A stretch of DNA of 64,000 nucleotides from Lacrimispora indolis DSM 755 (GTDB lineage: Bacteria > Bacillota > Clostridia > Lachnospirales > Lachnospiraceae): positions 3,390,001 to 3,454,000 of the forward strand of contig NZ_AZUI01000001.1 in the NCBI RefSeq assembly GCF_000526995.1, read 5' to 3'. Below, in pieces: positions 51,889-60,763 of the stretch (position 1 is its first letter; each line of letters opens with the position of its first letter). Made by a program: the position numbers and the translations under genes. Under the pieces are notes generated by a model, which made no database searches, was not told where the DNA came from, and worked only from the letters and a program-made list of their open reading frames with translations.

Positions 51889-52677
51889 ATGGGATTCTTT
51901 AGTCCGGCAGAAGTTTTGGATATTTTGGGAGACAAAGCTCAAATCAAAAAAAAGTTATCTTTTACAAGGTTATTTTTACTTTCTATCATAGGCGGTTCCT
52001 TTATCGCAGAAGGCTTTTTAGCCTGCATACGCGTTCAGGGTACCATGCCCGCCCAGTGGGGAAGCTTTGCAACCTTCCTCGGCGGCTGTCTTTTCCCCAT
52101 TGGTCTCATGGCGATCGTGCTGGTCGGAGGAGAGTTGGCAACCGGAAATATGATGACAATGGCTGTGGGCCTGTTTCAGAAAAAGATTTCCTTTTGGGAC
52201 GTATTTTATAACTGGGCGGTGGTTATGGCAGGAAATATGGTTGGAAGTATGATCGTCGCCTACTTTTTCGGTCATTTTGTGGGGCTGGCGGAAGGGGCCT
52301 TTTTGGCCAAGACCATGGCTGTTGCCAACTCCAAGATCAGCGACCCGCCTATGGTGGCCCTGGTTTCTGCTGTCGGCTGCAACATCTTTGTCTGTATGGC
52401 CATCTGGTTTGCTACCAGTGCAAAGGATTACGCTGCAAAGATGGCGGGAATGTGGTTCCCTATTATGATTTTTGTGGTTTTGGGATTTCAGCACGTGGTG
52501 GCAAATGCTTTTGTCATTCCAGCGGCAATCTTTTCAGGTGAGTCTTCCATCACCTGGATGAGTTACTTTCAGAATACAATAGTTGTCTTTGTCGGTAACG
52601 CCATCGGCGGAGCACTGGTTTTTGCCCTGCCATGCTTTTGGATGTATGGGCAGAAAGAGGACGCCAAAAAGGAATAA
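51889..52677 (+). CDS. Formate/nitrite transporter (FocA/FNT family)
   Basis: A pentameric channel subunit with six membrane helices. The conserved FLGGCLFPIGLMAIVLVGGELATGNMM forms the central constriction and NAFVIPAAIF lies near the second repeat. AAGGAGGGGG sits just before the ATG at 51889. It lies between mobA and the formate dehydrogenase subunits, so formate is the probable substrate. The exact family member (FocA or NirC type) cannot be settled by eye. Confidence 0.9.
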   Translation: MGFFSPAEVLDILGDKAQIKKKLSFTRLFLLSIIGGSFIAEGFLACIRVQGTMPAQWGSFATFLGGCLFPIGLMAIVLVGGELATGNMMTMAVGLFQKKISFWDVFYNWAVVMAGNMVGSMIVAYFFGHFVGLAEGAFLAKTMAVANSKISDPPMVALVSAVGCNIFVCMAIWFATSAKDYAAKMAGMWFPIMIFVVLGFQHVVANAFVIPAAIFSGESSITWMSYFQNTIVVFVGNAIGGALVFALPCFWMYGQKEDAKKE

Positions 52678-52712
52678 GAAGTAAAAAATAAAAGATAGAA
52701 AGGGTCATTGCA

Positions 52713-53198
52713 ATGGATACTAGGGAAAGAGAAGAAAAGCTGAGGATCATCCGGCAGGATGGGGCAAAGCAGGAAAACATCTTGGAAATTTTAATTGATC
52801 TTCAGTTTGCTTCGGAAGAAGGCTATATAGACAAAGAAACTGCGGCCATGGTAGCTCAGGAGCTGCATATGACCGAAACCAGGGTATATGAGATTGTCAG
52901 CTATTATGCCATGTTAAAGGATAAGCCTCAGGCCAAATATGTCCTTAAAATCTGCAACAGTTCTCCCTGCCATTTTTCCCGTGCAGAAGAGGTGTGTTTA
53001 TCACTGGAGAAAAAGCTTGGCATACCCATGGGAAAGACCACGGATGACGGTCTTTTTGCCTTCCACTATATTCCGTGTGTAGGCGCCTGCGACATCGGTC
53101 CGGTGATTAAGATCAAGGATACGGTATTCGGTAATCTCAGCGACGAGAAAATATCTTCTCTGATCGATGATCTGCGCAGAGGAAAAATAGCCGTATAG
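52713..53198 (+). CDS. fdsG: NuoE/FdsG-like [2Fe-2S] diaphorase subunit
   Basis: A 161-aa thioredoxin-like ferredoxin. The cluster cysteines are C81 and C86 (CNSSPC), C122 and C126 (CVGAC). The N-terminal helical part resembles NuoE. Together with the NuoF-like subunit it transfers electrons between NAD and the formate dehydrogenase. Gene order matches fdsG-fdsB-fdsA of NAD-dependent formate dehydrogenases in Cupriavidus and similar sets in anaerobes. Confidence 0.9.
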   Translation: MDTREREEKLRIIRQDGAKQENILEILIDLQFASEEGYIDKETAAMVAQELHMTETRVYEIVSYYAMLKDKPQAKYVLKICNSSPCHFSRAEEVCLSLEKKLGIPMGKTTDDGLFAFHYIPCVGACDIGPVIKIKDTVFGNLSDEKISSLIDDLRRGKIAV

Positions 53199-53217
53199 AC
53201 TGAAAGGGGGAAAGAAA

Positions 53218-54480
53218 ATGGCAATAAAAGAACCAGTCCTTTTAAAACGGGTGGGGAAAATGACTGATCCCACTTCTGTAGAAGAATATATAACACACGG
53301 CGGTTTTGCAGCGCTGCAAAAAGCCGTGACAATGGACAGGGAGGATATTTTAGGAGAATTAGATGCCGCCTTGCTTCGGGGAAGGGGCGGAGCCGCCTAT
53401 CCGTTAGGCCGAAAATGGCGCCATTTATATGGCAGCACCGATACGCCCAAATACGTTGTCTGCAATGCGGATGAAGGGGAACCCGGCACCTTTAAGGATA
53501 AGCTGCTGCTGGAGAAGGATCCCCTCAGCATTATTGAAGGCATGCTGATCGCTGGATATGTGTTCGGTTCCAATGACGGTTACATTTATATCAGAGGAGA
53601 ATACCGCCATATCCAGGCAGTATTCCATCAGGCGGTAAGCAATGCCCAGGCCGCCGGCTATCTGGGAAATAAGATTATTGGGATTGACGGGTTTGACTTT
53701 AATCTTCACATTGTTTCCGGAGGCGGAGCTTATGTCTGCGGTGAAAACTCGGCGCTCTTAAATTCCATTGAAGGCAAAACCGGAAGGCCAAGGGTGAAGC
53801 CTCCCCATCTGGCTGATGTGGGACTTTATTTAAAACCCACACTGGTAAATAATGTGGAATCCTTTGCCTGCGTTCCCGCTGTGATCAATATGGGGGGAGA
53901 AGCATTTTTTCAACTTGGCACAAAGGACGGGGGCGGCACCAAGCTCATCTGTTTATCCGGGCACATTAAGAACCGGGGCATTTACGAGGTGCAGCTTGGC
54001 ACGCCTTTGGATGAGATCCTCTACAGCGAGGAATACGGAGGCGGCACTTCCACAGGAAGACCTGTTAAATTTTGTCATTTCGGCGGGCAGTCCGGTCCTA
54101 TCGGGACCAGCGAACAGATCAAGGGCCGCCTGTATGATTACGGAGATTTCTGGTTTAACAAGCTGGCAGTGGGCTCAGGCGCCATTGTGGTAATGGATGA
54201 CAGCGTAAGTGTTGTGGACTATATCACAAGCGTAATGGAATTTTTTGTTCATGAGTCCTGCGGCAAATGCACTCCCTGCAGACTTGGAACCACCCGTCTT
54301 TTGGAACTGCTCCAGAATTTACAGCGCCGTAAGGGCAGGCCCGGAGATCTTGAAAGGCTTGAAAAAATGCTGGAACATATTACTTATTTGTCCGCCTGCG
54401 GACTTGGCCAATCGGTATCAGTTTCTGTGAATTCCGCCTTAGCCGGCTACAGAGATGAATTCGAAGCCTGTATCAGTTAA
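53218..54480 (+). CDS. fdsB: NuoF/FdsB-like NADH-binding diaphorase subunit
   Basis: A 420-aa flavoprotein subunit. The glycine-rich NADH/FMN region reads GRGGAAYPLGRKW, where most NuoF proteins have GRGGAGFPTG, and CNADEGEPGTFKD follows. A [4Fe-4S] cluster is bound by C348, C351, C354 and C394. It lacks both the N-terminal thioredoxin-like domain and the C-terminal ferredoxin of bifurcating hydrogenase HydB, so simple NAD coupling is more likely than bifurcation. AAAGGGGG precedes the ATG. Confidence 0.93.
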   Translation: MAIKEPVLLKRVGKMTDPTSVEEYITHGGFAALQKAVTMDREDILGELDAALLRGRGGAAYPLGRKWRHLYGSTDTPKYVVCNADEGEPGTFKDKLLLEKDPLSIIEGMLIAGYVFGSNDGYIYIRGEYRHIQAVFHQAVSNAQAAGYLGNKIIGIDGFDFNLHIVSGGGAYVCGENSALLNSIEGKTGRPRVKPPHLADVGLYLKPTLVNNVESFACVPAVINMGGEAFFQLGTKDGGGTKLICLSGHIKNRGIYEVQLGTPLDEILYSEEYGGGTSTGRPVKFCHFGGQSGPIGTSEQIKGRLYDYGDFWFNKLAVGSGAIVVMDDSVSVVDYITSVMEFFVHESCGKCTPCRLGTTRLLELLQNLQRRKGRPGDLERLEKMLEHITYLSACGLGQSVSVSVNSALAGYRDEFEACIS

Positions 54481-54500
54481 TGGAGAAGGAGGAAAATACT

Positions 54501-57224
54501 GTGTCAGAAACAGAGAAAAACAATTCTATGGTTGAACTGGAAATCGACGGGCACGCCATTGCCGTTCAAAAGGGAACCACCATTTTGGAGGCCTGTAAAA
54601 CACTGGATATTGAGATTCCCACCCTTTGCCATATGAAAGATCTGGCTCCGGACGGGTCCTGCCGGATGTGTGTGGTGGAAATTGAAGGCGGAAGAAAAGG
54701 AGGGCTGGTCCCATCCTGTTCCGAGCACTGCGCTTCCGGAATGAAGGTGTCTACCAGGTCTGAGAGGGTGGTGGAGTCCCGGCGTTTTATCCTGGACCTT
54801 CTTTTGAGCAACCATGTACTCAGCTGCTTCAGCTGTGCAGCCAACGGGGATTGCAGGCTGCAGGATTACTGCCTTGAATACGGTGTGGAAAAAACCAGCT
54901 TCACCTTTGGAAAAAGGGTAGGGATGAATGAAGTGGACAGCAGCAATCCGTTTTTTTCCTTTCATCCGGAAAAATGTATCATGTGCCGGCGTTGTACCAG
55001 AGTATGCCAGCAGCTTCAGGGTCGGGATGTCATCAGCGTTTCCAACAGGGGCTTTGATGCCCGCATGAGCCCCAGCTATCAGCTTCCCTGGAGAGAATCC
55101 ATTTGTGAATCCTGCGGAAACTGCGTGTCAAACTGTCCCACAGGAGCGCTCTCCTCCAAGGACCAGCAAAGGCATTACAGGGAATGGGAGGTTGAAAAGG
55201 TGCGGACCACCTGTCCTCATTGCGCCACAGGCTGCCAGATGGATTTACTAGTGAAAAACAACAGGATCGTGGGAGTTGATCCGGCTGACGGACCGTCAAA
55301 CAGAGGTCTTCTGTGTGTGAAAGGCAAATTCGGCTCCTATAAATTCATTCATTCCGGAGACCGTCTCACTCATCCCCTGATTAAACGGGAAGGGAAATTT
55401 GAAAAGGCCAGCTGGGATGAAGCTCTGGACTTGATCGCCCGCCGGTTTACGGAAATCAAAAAGAAATATGGAGCGGATGCCAATGCCGGCTTTTCCTGCT
55501 CCCGGGCGCCCAATGAAGACAATTACGTTTTCCAGAAAATGATGCGGACGGCCTTTGGCACCAACAATGTGGATAACTGCGCAAGGGTCTGTCATTCCGC
55601 TTCTGTCCACGGCCTTGCCACGACCCTGGGCTCCGGTGCCATGACAAATCCTATCCAGGATATTACGGAAGACGTTGACCTGATTTTACTCATAGGTTCC
55701 AACCCCACCGAAGCCCATCCGGTTGTAGGTGCCCAGATCCGGCAGGCGATCCAAAGGGGGACGCAGATCATTGTAGTGGATCCGAGAAAGATTGATCTGG
55801 TTAAGGATGCGGTCATTCATATGCCCATCAAAGCCGGAACCAATATTGCATTTGCCAACGCAATGATCCATGTCATCGTCAAGGAAGGACTTGCGGACAT
55901 GGACTTTATAAAGGAGCGGACCGAAGGCTTTGAAGAGCTGGCTGAAATCGTGAAGGACTATACTCCGGAAAAGGTTGCCAAGATCTGCCATATTGATGCG
56001 GAGGATATCCGCAAAGCCGCAAGGATGTATGCCAAGGCTAAAAAGGCTCCAATCATTTACTGTCTGGGTGTTACTGAGCATTCCACAGGAACAGAGGGCG
56101 TTATGAGCCTTTCCAATCTGGCCATGGCGGTTGGGAAAATAGGAAAATCAGGCTGCGGTATCAATCCTCTCCGTGGGCAAAACAATGTACAGGGAGCTTG
56201 TGACATGGGCTGCATGCCTTATGATTTCCCGGGATACCAAAAGGTGGCAAACAAGGAGATCCGGGAAAAGTTCGAAAAGGCATGGGGGGTTCCCTTAAGT
56301 GAAACCACAGGACTCATGTCCACCCAGGTGCTGCCGGGAGCCATTGAAGGAACGATTAAGGGGCTCTATATTTTCGGAGAAGATCCCATGGTCACGGATC
56401 CGGATACAGGCCATGTAGCCAAATCCCTGGAAAGCCTGGAGTTTCTCGTGGTTCAGGAACTGTTTATGACGGAAACGGCACAGTTTGCTGATGTGATTCT
56501 GCCCGGAACCAGTTATGGGGAAAAGGAGGGTACCTTCAGCAATACGGAACGGCGGGTACAAAGGGTGCGCAAGGCGGTGACTCTGGAAGGAGAAATGCGC
56601 CTGGATACGGACGTCTTTTACGATGTTATGAACCGAATGGGCTATTCCTGTGAGAGAAAAACAGCGTCTGAGATCATGGACGAAATCGCCGGCGTAACGC
56701 CGGCCTTTGGAGGCATCAGCTTTGAGAGACTGGACCGCGGGGAGACGCTTCAGTGGCCCTGCCTGGATAAGGAGAGCAAAGGTACCTATATTATGCACGT
56801 GGGGAAGTTTTCACGTGGCCTTGGATATTTTTATCCGGCAAAGTACCGGCCTTCCAAGGAGCTTCCTGACAAAGACTATCCGTTTCTGATGGTCACAGGC
56901 CGTATGCTCTACCATTACAACACCAGAGCCATGACAGGCCGGACGGAAGGGTTAAATGAAATCTGCGGAGACTCCTATATTGAAATCAATCAGGGAGATG
57001 CCGCCACTCTGGGAATTAAGGACGGAGACAAGGTCAAAGTATCCTCCCGCCGGGGTGAAATTGAAACCAGGGCAGTGGTAGGAGATAAGATGATGCCTTC
57101 CGAAGTATTTATGACCTTCCATTTCGCAGACGGAAATGTAAACAGAATCACGAATTTTGTGATTGATGATATTGCCCGCATTCCGGAATACAAGGTGTGT
57201 GCGGTATCTGTAAAACGCGCTTAA
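54501..57224 (+). CDS. fdsA: NAD-dependent formate dehydrogenase catalytic subunit, Cys form
   Basis: A 907-aa molybdenum or tungsten enzyme interconverting formate and CO2. The N-terminal 220 residues hold a [2Fe-2S] ferredoxin, a His-Cys [4Fe-4S] segment and two [4Fe-4S] clusters (CIMCRRCTRVC, CESCGNCVSNC). A further [4Fe-4S] motif, CPHCATGCQ, opens the bis-MGD domain. The active-site residue is Cys364 in ARVCHSAS where many clostridial enzymes have selenocysteine, so no SECIS is needed. A GTG at 54501 has GGAGG 8 bases upstream. Last of the fds-like subunits, followed by moeA. Confidence 0.95.
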   Translation: MSETEKNNSMVELEIDGHAIAVQKGTTILEACKTLDIEIPTLCHMKDLAPDGSCRMCVVEIEGGRKGGLVPSCSEHCASGMKVSTRSERVVESRRFILDLLLSNHVLSCFSCAANGDCRLQDYCLEYGVEKTSFTFGKRVGMNEVDSSNPFFSFHPEKCIMCRRCTRVCQQLQGRDVISVSNRGFDARMSPSYQLPWRESICESCGNCVSNCPTGALSSKDQQRHYREWEVEKVRTTCPHCATGCQMDLLVKNNRIVGVDPADGPSNRGLLCVKGKFGSYKFIHSGDRLTHPLIKREGKFEKASWDEALDLIARRFTEIKKKYGADANAGFSCSRAPNEDNYVFQKMMRTAFGTNNVDNCARVCHSASVHGLATTLGSGAMTNPIQDITEDVDLILLIGSNPTEAHPVVGAQIRQAIQRGTQIIVVDPRKIDLVKDAVIHMPIKAGTNIAFANAMIHVIVKEGLADMDFIKERTEGFEELAEIVKDYTPEKVAKICHIDAEDIRKAARMYAKAKKAPIIYCLGVTEHSTGTEGVMSLSNLAMAVGKIGKSGCGINPLRGQNNVQGACDMGCMPYDFPGYQKVANKEIREKFEKAWGVPLSETTGLMSTQVLPGAIEGTIKGLYIFGEDPMVTDPDTGHVAKSLESLEFLVVQELFMTETAQFADVILPGTSYGEKEGTFSNTERRVQRVRKAVTLEGEMRLDTDVFYDVMNRMGYSCERKTASEIMDEIAGVTPAFGGISFERLDRGETLQWPCLDKESKGTYIMHVGKFSRGLGYFYPAKYRPSKELPDKDYPFLMVTGRMLYHYNTRAMTGRTEGLNEICGDSYIEINQGDAATLGIKDGDKVKVSSRRGEIETRAVVGDKMMPSEVFMTFHFADGNVNRITNFVIDDIARIPEYKVCAVSVKRA

Positions 57225-57298
57225 TCTTATCATGAAAGAGAGCGGTGCTGCAAAATAAATTTTTCTGCAGAATGTGGCAAGAGGAAGGAGGAGCCTGA

Positions 57299-58507
57299 TT
57301 GATCGAATTAGAAGAAGCCGTTGAACTGCTGGTGAACAGCGCAAAAATAGAAATGAAAACAGAAAAGCTGGACATTTTATCTGCCTTTGGAAGAACCTGT
57401 GGGGAGGATGTGACAGCCCCGCTCTCTGTTCCCCATTTCCCGAAATCAGGGATGGATGGGTATGCGGTCAGAAGTCAGGATACGAAAGGCGCTTCCAGGG
57501 AAACTCCGGTTCAATTTCAGGTGATTGGTGAAATATGCGCAGGGGATTATCTTTCCATCCAGGCAAAGCCTTGTACAGCGGTCCGGGTAATGACCGGAGC
57601 CATGGTGCCGGAGGGCTATGACTGTGTGATACGCCAGGAAGATACGGACTATGGACAGGAACAGGCAAAGGTATATGTGGAGGGAAGTCCCTGGCAGAAC
57701 TATTGCAGGATCGGAGAGGACATTCAGGCAGGAACCTGCATTATCCCCAGACAGTCTCGTTTGGGCGCAGGGCATATCGGTGTTTTAGCCAGTATGGGAA
57801 TCCGGGAAATTACGGTGCTTCGGGAGCCTGGAGTGGGTATCATTTCAACGGGGAATGAGCTTGTCCCTCTCACCGGCCCTTTGGGAAAGGTAGGGGTATA
57901 TCCCAGCAGCGCTTATGCCATTGCTTCCCAGCTGAAAGCCCAGGGAGTCAAGGTGCCTTTTATGGAGATTTGTCCTGATGACTCTAATGCGTTTTCCCGC
58001 ATGCTGGAGGAGAGAATTGGTCAGGCTGACGTGATTATTACCACCGGTGCTCTTTCCGTGGGGAAAAAGGATTTTCTTCCGGAAGCATTGGAGGAAATCG
58101 GTGCAGAAAGGCTGTTCCATGGAGTGAATATGCGTCCGGGCACGCCTGTTATGGCTAACCGGTATAAGGAGAAGCTGATTCTCAGCTTCTCCGGCTATCC
58201 CTTTGCGGCCATGGTCAATTTCCAGTTGTTTTTCTGGCCGGTTCTGGCAAGGCTTATGGGCGATGACTCTCTTTCCTGGAAGAAAACAAGGCGCGTGGTG
58301 ACAGAGGGAAGCGCCAATGAGGCAAAAAAGAGGCGGTTTGTCCAGGCCTTCTGTGATGAGGCAGGTGTCCATATTTTTGACAGAAACCACCATTCCTCCG
58401 TTTTATCCGGAATGCTCCGTTCAAACTGCATCATTGACCAGAAACAGGGAACGGTTATTTCGTCGGGGGATATGGTGGATGTTCTCTTTTGGGGGCAGGA
58501 ACGGTAA
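57299..58507 (+). CDS. moeA: Molybdopterin molybdenumtransferase
   Basis: Inserts molybdate into adenylated molybdopterin. Conserved parts: FPKSGMDGYAVRSQD, RVMTGAMVPEGYDCVIRQED, IISTGNELV and GVNMRPGTPVMA. A TTG start at 57299 is supported by GGAGG 7 bases upstream. It completes the operon's cofactor set with mobA, though moaA-E are elsewhere. Its stop codon lies 2 bases from the convergent aminopeptidase gene, with no clear terminator. Confidence 0.94.
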   Translation: MIELEEAVELLVNSAKIEMKTEKLDILSAFGRTCGEDVTAPLSVPHFPKSGMDGYAVRSQDTKGASRETPVQFQVIGEICAGDYLSIQAKPCTAVRVMTGAMVPEGYDCVIRQEDTDYGQEQAKVYVEGSPWQNYCRIGEDIQAGTCIIPRQSRLGAGHIGVLASMGIREITVLREPGVGIISTGNELVPLTGPLGKVGVYPSSAYAIASQLKAQGVKVPFMEICPDDSNAFSRMLEERIGQADVIITTGALSVGKKDFLPEALEEIGAERLFHGVNMRPGTPVMANRYKEKLILSFSGYPFAAMVNFQLFFWPVLARLMGDDSLSWKKTRRVVTEGSANEAKKRRFVQAFCDEAGVHIFDRNHHSSVLSGMLRSNCIIDQKQGTVISSGDMVDVLFWGQER

Positions 58508-58509
58508 GA

Positions 58510-59796
58510 TTATGCCTGAAAGAAGGCTTCTGCCAGCTTTACAAGAGCTTCCTGGTCCTTGGTTCCCATGACTTCCCTTGCGGAGTGCATGGCCAGAATG
58601 GGCACCCCGGCATCCACTGTGCGCATGGTGAGAAGGGCGGAAGAGATGCTTCCCAAAGTGGAGCCGCCTTTCATATCAGACCGGTTGGAGAACTTTTTAT
58701 AAGGAATATGATTTGTGCGGCAGATTCCTTCTATGACTCCGGTGCTGGAAGCGTCGGTGGCATAGGCCTGGCTGGATGCCAGCTTAATGGCAACGCCGTC
58801 TCCCATGAGGATCTGGTTTTTAATGTCACATTTTTCTCCGTGGTTGGGGTGAATGGCATGGGCTACGTCCAGGGAGAGGAGAAAGCCGTTTAACACAATA
58901 TTTAAAAAGGTTTCTCTGGAGTAACCAAGAGATAAGCAAATTTTTTCGAGAATGCGTTCCATCAAGGCGGAAGCAGCACCCTGCTTGGTGTGGCTTCCGA
59001 TTTCTTCGTTGTCGTATAAGGCAATGACGTTGATGCCGTTTTTGCTCGGTCCTGTTGTGATTCCGTTTAGGCAGGCCTGCACGGATGTCAGGTTATCCAG
59101 GCGGGGAGAGGAGTAGAATTCGTTTTCTAAGCCTAATAGAGTTCCTTTTTCACAGTTATAGATGCAGATTTCATAGTCCAGAATGTCTTCTTTTTTTACG
59201 GCTGCCTCTTTTGCCAGGGCTTCCAGGAAAAAGTCTTCCTTGCTTAACTCATCCGTGATACGGGCAATGAGGGGAAGCATGTCTATCTGGGGATTGATGG
59301 CAACCCCGTCGTTGGCATCCCGGTTCATATGGATGGCCAGGTTGGGGATTGTGAGGAGGGGGCGGGAGAAATCCACAAATATGGTTTTTGGCTTCATGGG
59401 AGACGGGCCGGCTACGCAGACTTTTCCTGCCATGGATAAGGGGCGGTCAAACCAGGTCCCTAAAAGGGGGCCGCCGTATACCTCTACATTAAGCTTTCCG
59501 TATTTGAGAGAGGTGACCTCCGGGGAGGGTTTTACCTTCAGGCATGGCCAGTCTGTATGGGAGGCAGCCAGCTTAAGGGTAGGGGGGGTACTCAGCTCTT
59601 TTCCTATGGTAAATGCGATTAATGTGGAATCAAAGGCATTTATGTAGTAAGATCCGCCGGTTGTCAGCTCCCAGGGGGAAGCCAGGGGAAGTTCTTTGAA
59701 ACCTGCGGCTGAAAGCTGGCTGGATGCTGCTGTGATGCAGTGGTAGGGGGAAACTGATGCGGCGATCAGTGATTCTAATTGTTGGATGTGATTCAT
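58510..59796 (-). CDS. apeB: M18-family aminopeptidase
   Basis: A 428-aa cytoplasmic dinuclear zinc aminopeptidase. Metal and catalytic positions are visible in AASHTDWP, in DNEEIGSHTKQGAAS, and near the C-terminus in the His of AMHSAREVMG. It resembles bacterial aspartyl aminopeptidase-like ApeB. AAGAGG lies 8 bases before the ATG. It is transcribed towards moeA, and its promoter must lie in or near the double-hairpin element upstream. Confidence 0.93.
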   Translation of the reverse strand: MNHIQQLESLIAASVSPYHCITAASSQLSAAGFKELPLASPWELTTGGSYYINAFDSTLIAFTIGKELSTPPTLKLAASHTDWPCLKVKPSPEVTSLKYGKLNVEVYGGPLLGTWFDRPLSMAGKVCVAGPSPMKPKTIFVDFSRPLLTIPNLAIHMNRDANDGVAINPQIDMLPLIARITDELSKEDFFLEALAKEAAVKKEDILDYEICIYNCEKGTLLGLENEFYSSPRLDNLTSVQACLNGITTGPSKNGINVIALYDNEEIGSHTKQGAASALMERILEKICLSLGYSRETFLNIVLNGFLLSLDVAHAIHPNHGEKCDIKNQILMGDGVAIKLASSQAYATDASSTGVIEGICRTNHIPYKKFSNRSDMKGGSTLGSISSALLTMRTVDAGVPILAMHSAREVMGTKDQEALVKLAEAFFQA

Positions 59797-59851
59797 ATGT
59801 GGGGCCTCTTTTCTGGGTGTGGTGTTTGTTTTGGAGGTGAGATCCGCAGGG

Positions 59852-59965
59852 GAGCGGGTGAATCCTTTGGATTCACCCGCTCACGGGCAGTCGCCCTGTA
59901 AAACAGGGTACGAAAAGTTTTTCTTACGTGCGGGGCACGACGAAAAACTTTTCGTATCCTGTTTT
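59852..59965. repeat. Double-hairpin intergenic element, long stems
   Basis: A perfect 14-bp hairpin GAGCGGGTGAATCC/GGATTCACCCGCTC with a TTT loop (59852-59882) is followed by a 24-bp hairpin (59900-59923 with 59942-59965). The latter has one mismatch that is a G-U pair in RNA. It lies between the divergent aminopeptidase and DUF5721 genes and has the same plan as the element at 9226-9320. Confidence 0.75.
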
Positions 59966-60052
59966 GCCCTGCTCATTGCTTTCGTGGATAATATACCACA
60001 GAATAAGATGTTTTGGAATAGGGGGAGAGGGGGAAAGTTGGGAAATCCTGCG

Positions 60053-60082
60053 TTGACAGTCTGGGAGGTTGCGGTGTATAGT
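60053..60082 (+). promoter_or_regulatory. Promoter for DUF5721 gene
   Basis: TTGACA (60053-60058), 18 bp, TATAGT (60077-60082), 36 bases before the start codon. Confidence 0.7.
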
Positions 60083-60118
60083 TAACGGATAAAGATTATA
60101 AAATGGGGAGAATTTGCC

Positions 60119-60616
60119 ATGATTGCGCTGAAAATTGAGGACATTAAGCTCTTAACCTCCAAGCTGTTTGTAGGGGAAGTGTTTGATCAGTTTCTTGCTA
60201 AGGAAGCTGTGATTGCTACCTTTAATACATTTACCATTGACGGAACTGTGCGTTCCGGATACTACTCCAGGGAGGAACAGGAGGAAATGAAAATCGGACA
60301 GCTTTCCACCTGGGCCATGATGAAGCCTTTTTGTTTTTCACTAATTAAAGGAAAAAGGCTCCCCATCAGCTTCCGCATCATTCTGCAGATGTCAAAGGAG
60401 GGGACAGAGCGTTTCCTTGCTTCCCGTCAGATTCCATTTACGTCTGATCAGGTGAAGGGGCTGTACATCAATATCCGTTATGAGGAGGATAAACTCATTT
60501 GCGTAACAGGGACCTCTGTCTCTGTCTTTACTCTGGACAAGACCCTGGATGGGGAATGGGACCAGGCATTTAAAGGGTTTTTAAAACGCAACGAGATTCC
60601 ATTTCTGGAGGAATAG
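60119..60616 (+). CDS. DUF5721 family protein
   Basis: A 165-aa soluble protein of the DUF5721 family, typical of Lachnospiraceae. It opens MIALKIEDIKLLTSKLFVGEVFDQF and contains FNTFTIDGTV. No catalytic motif, signal peptide or membrane helix is visible. Function unknown. It has its own promoter and stops just before the CIRCE operator of htpG. Confidence 0.82.
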   Translation: MIALKIEDIKLLTSKLFVGEVFDQFLAKEAVIATFNTFTIDGTVRSGYYSREEQEEMKIGQLSTWAMMKPFCFSLIKGKRLPISFRIILQMSKEGTERFLASRQIPFTSDQVKGLYINIRYEEDKLICVTGTSVSVFTLDKTLDGEWDQAFKGFLKRNEIPFLEE

Positions 60617-60621
60617 AATTA

Positions 60622-60648
60622 TTAGCACTCAAGTTAAATGAGTGCTGA
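60622..60648. promoter_or_regulatory. CIRCE operator (HrcA binding site)
   Basis: TTAGCACTC, nine bases, GAGTGCTGA: the CIRCE inverted repeat with a single change from TTAGCACTC-N9-GAGTGCTAA. It lies immediately before the -35 box of htpG. HrcA is known to repress groESL and dnaK operons through this site; control of htpG by it is less usual. Confidence 0.92.
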
Positions 60649-60655
60649 TTTTCTA

Positions 60656-60684
60656 TTGACATTTCCACAACAGCGTATTAAAAT
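60656..60684 (+). promoter_or_regulatory. htpG promoter
   Basis: TTGACA (60656-60661), 17 bp, TAAAAT (60679-60684), directly downstream of CIRCE. Confidence 0.8.
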
Positions 60685-60763
60685 ATTCTTTGGTATACAA
60701 ATTTGTGAGAATTCCATGGGAACATGGAAGCGAAATAGAAAAAAGAGTAAGGAGTGTTCTGAT

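Noticed and set aside
55590..55592. Possible selenocysteine codon in the formate dehydrogenase
   Set aside because: The codon at the active site is TGT (Cys364) and the frame is open without any TGA, so no SECIS element is needed.
53218..57224. Electron-bifurcating hydrogenase or Hyt-type formate hydrogenase
   Set aside because: No hydrogenase H-cluster protein is present, and the NuoF-like subunit lacks the added ferredoxin domains.
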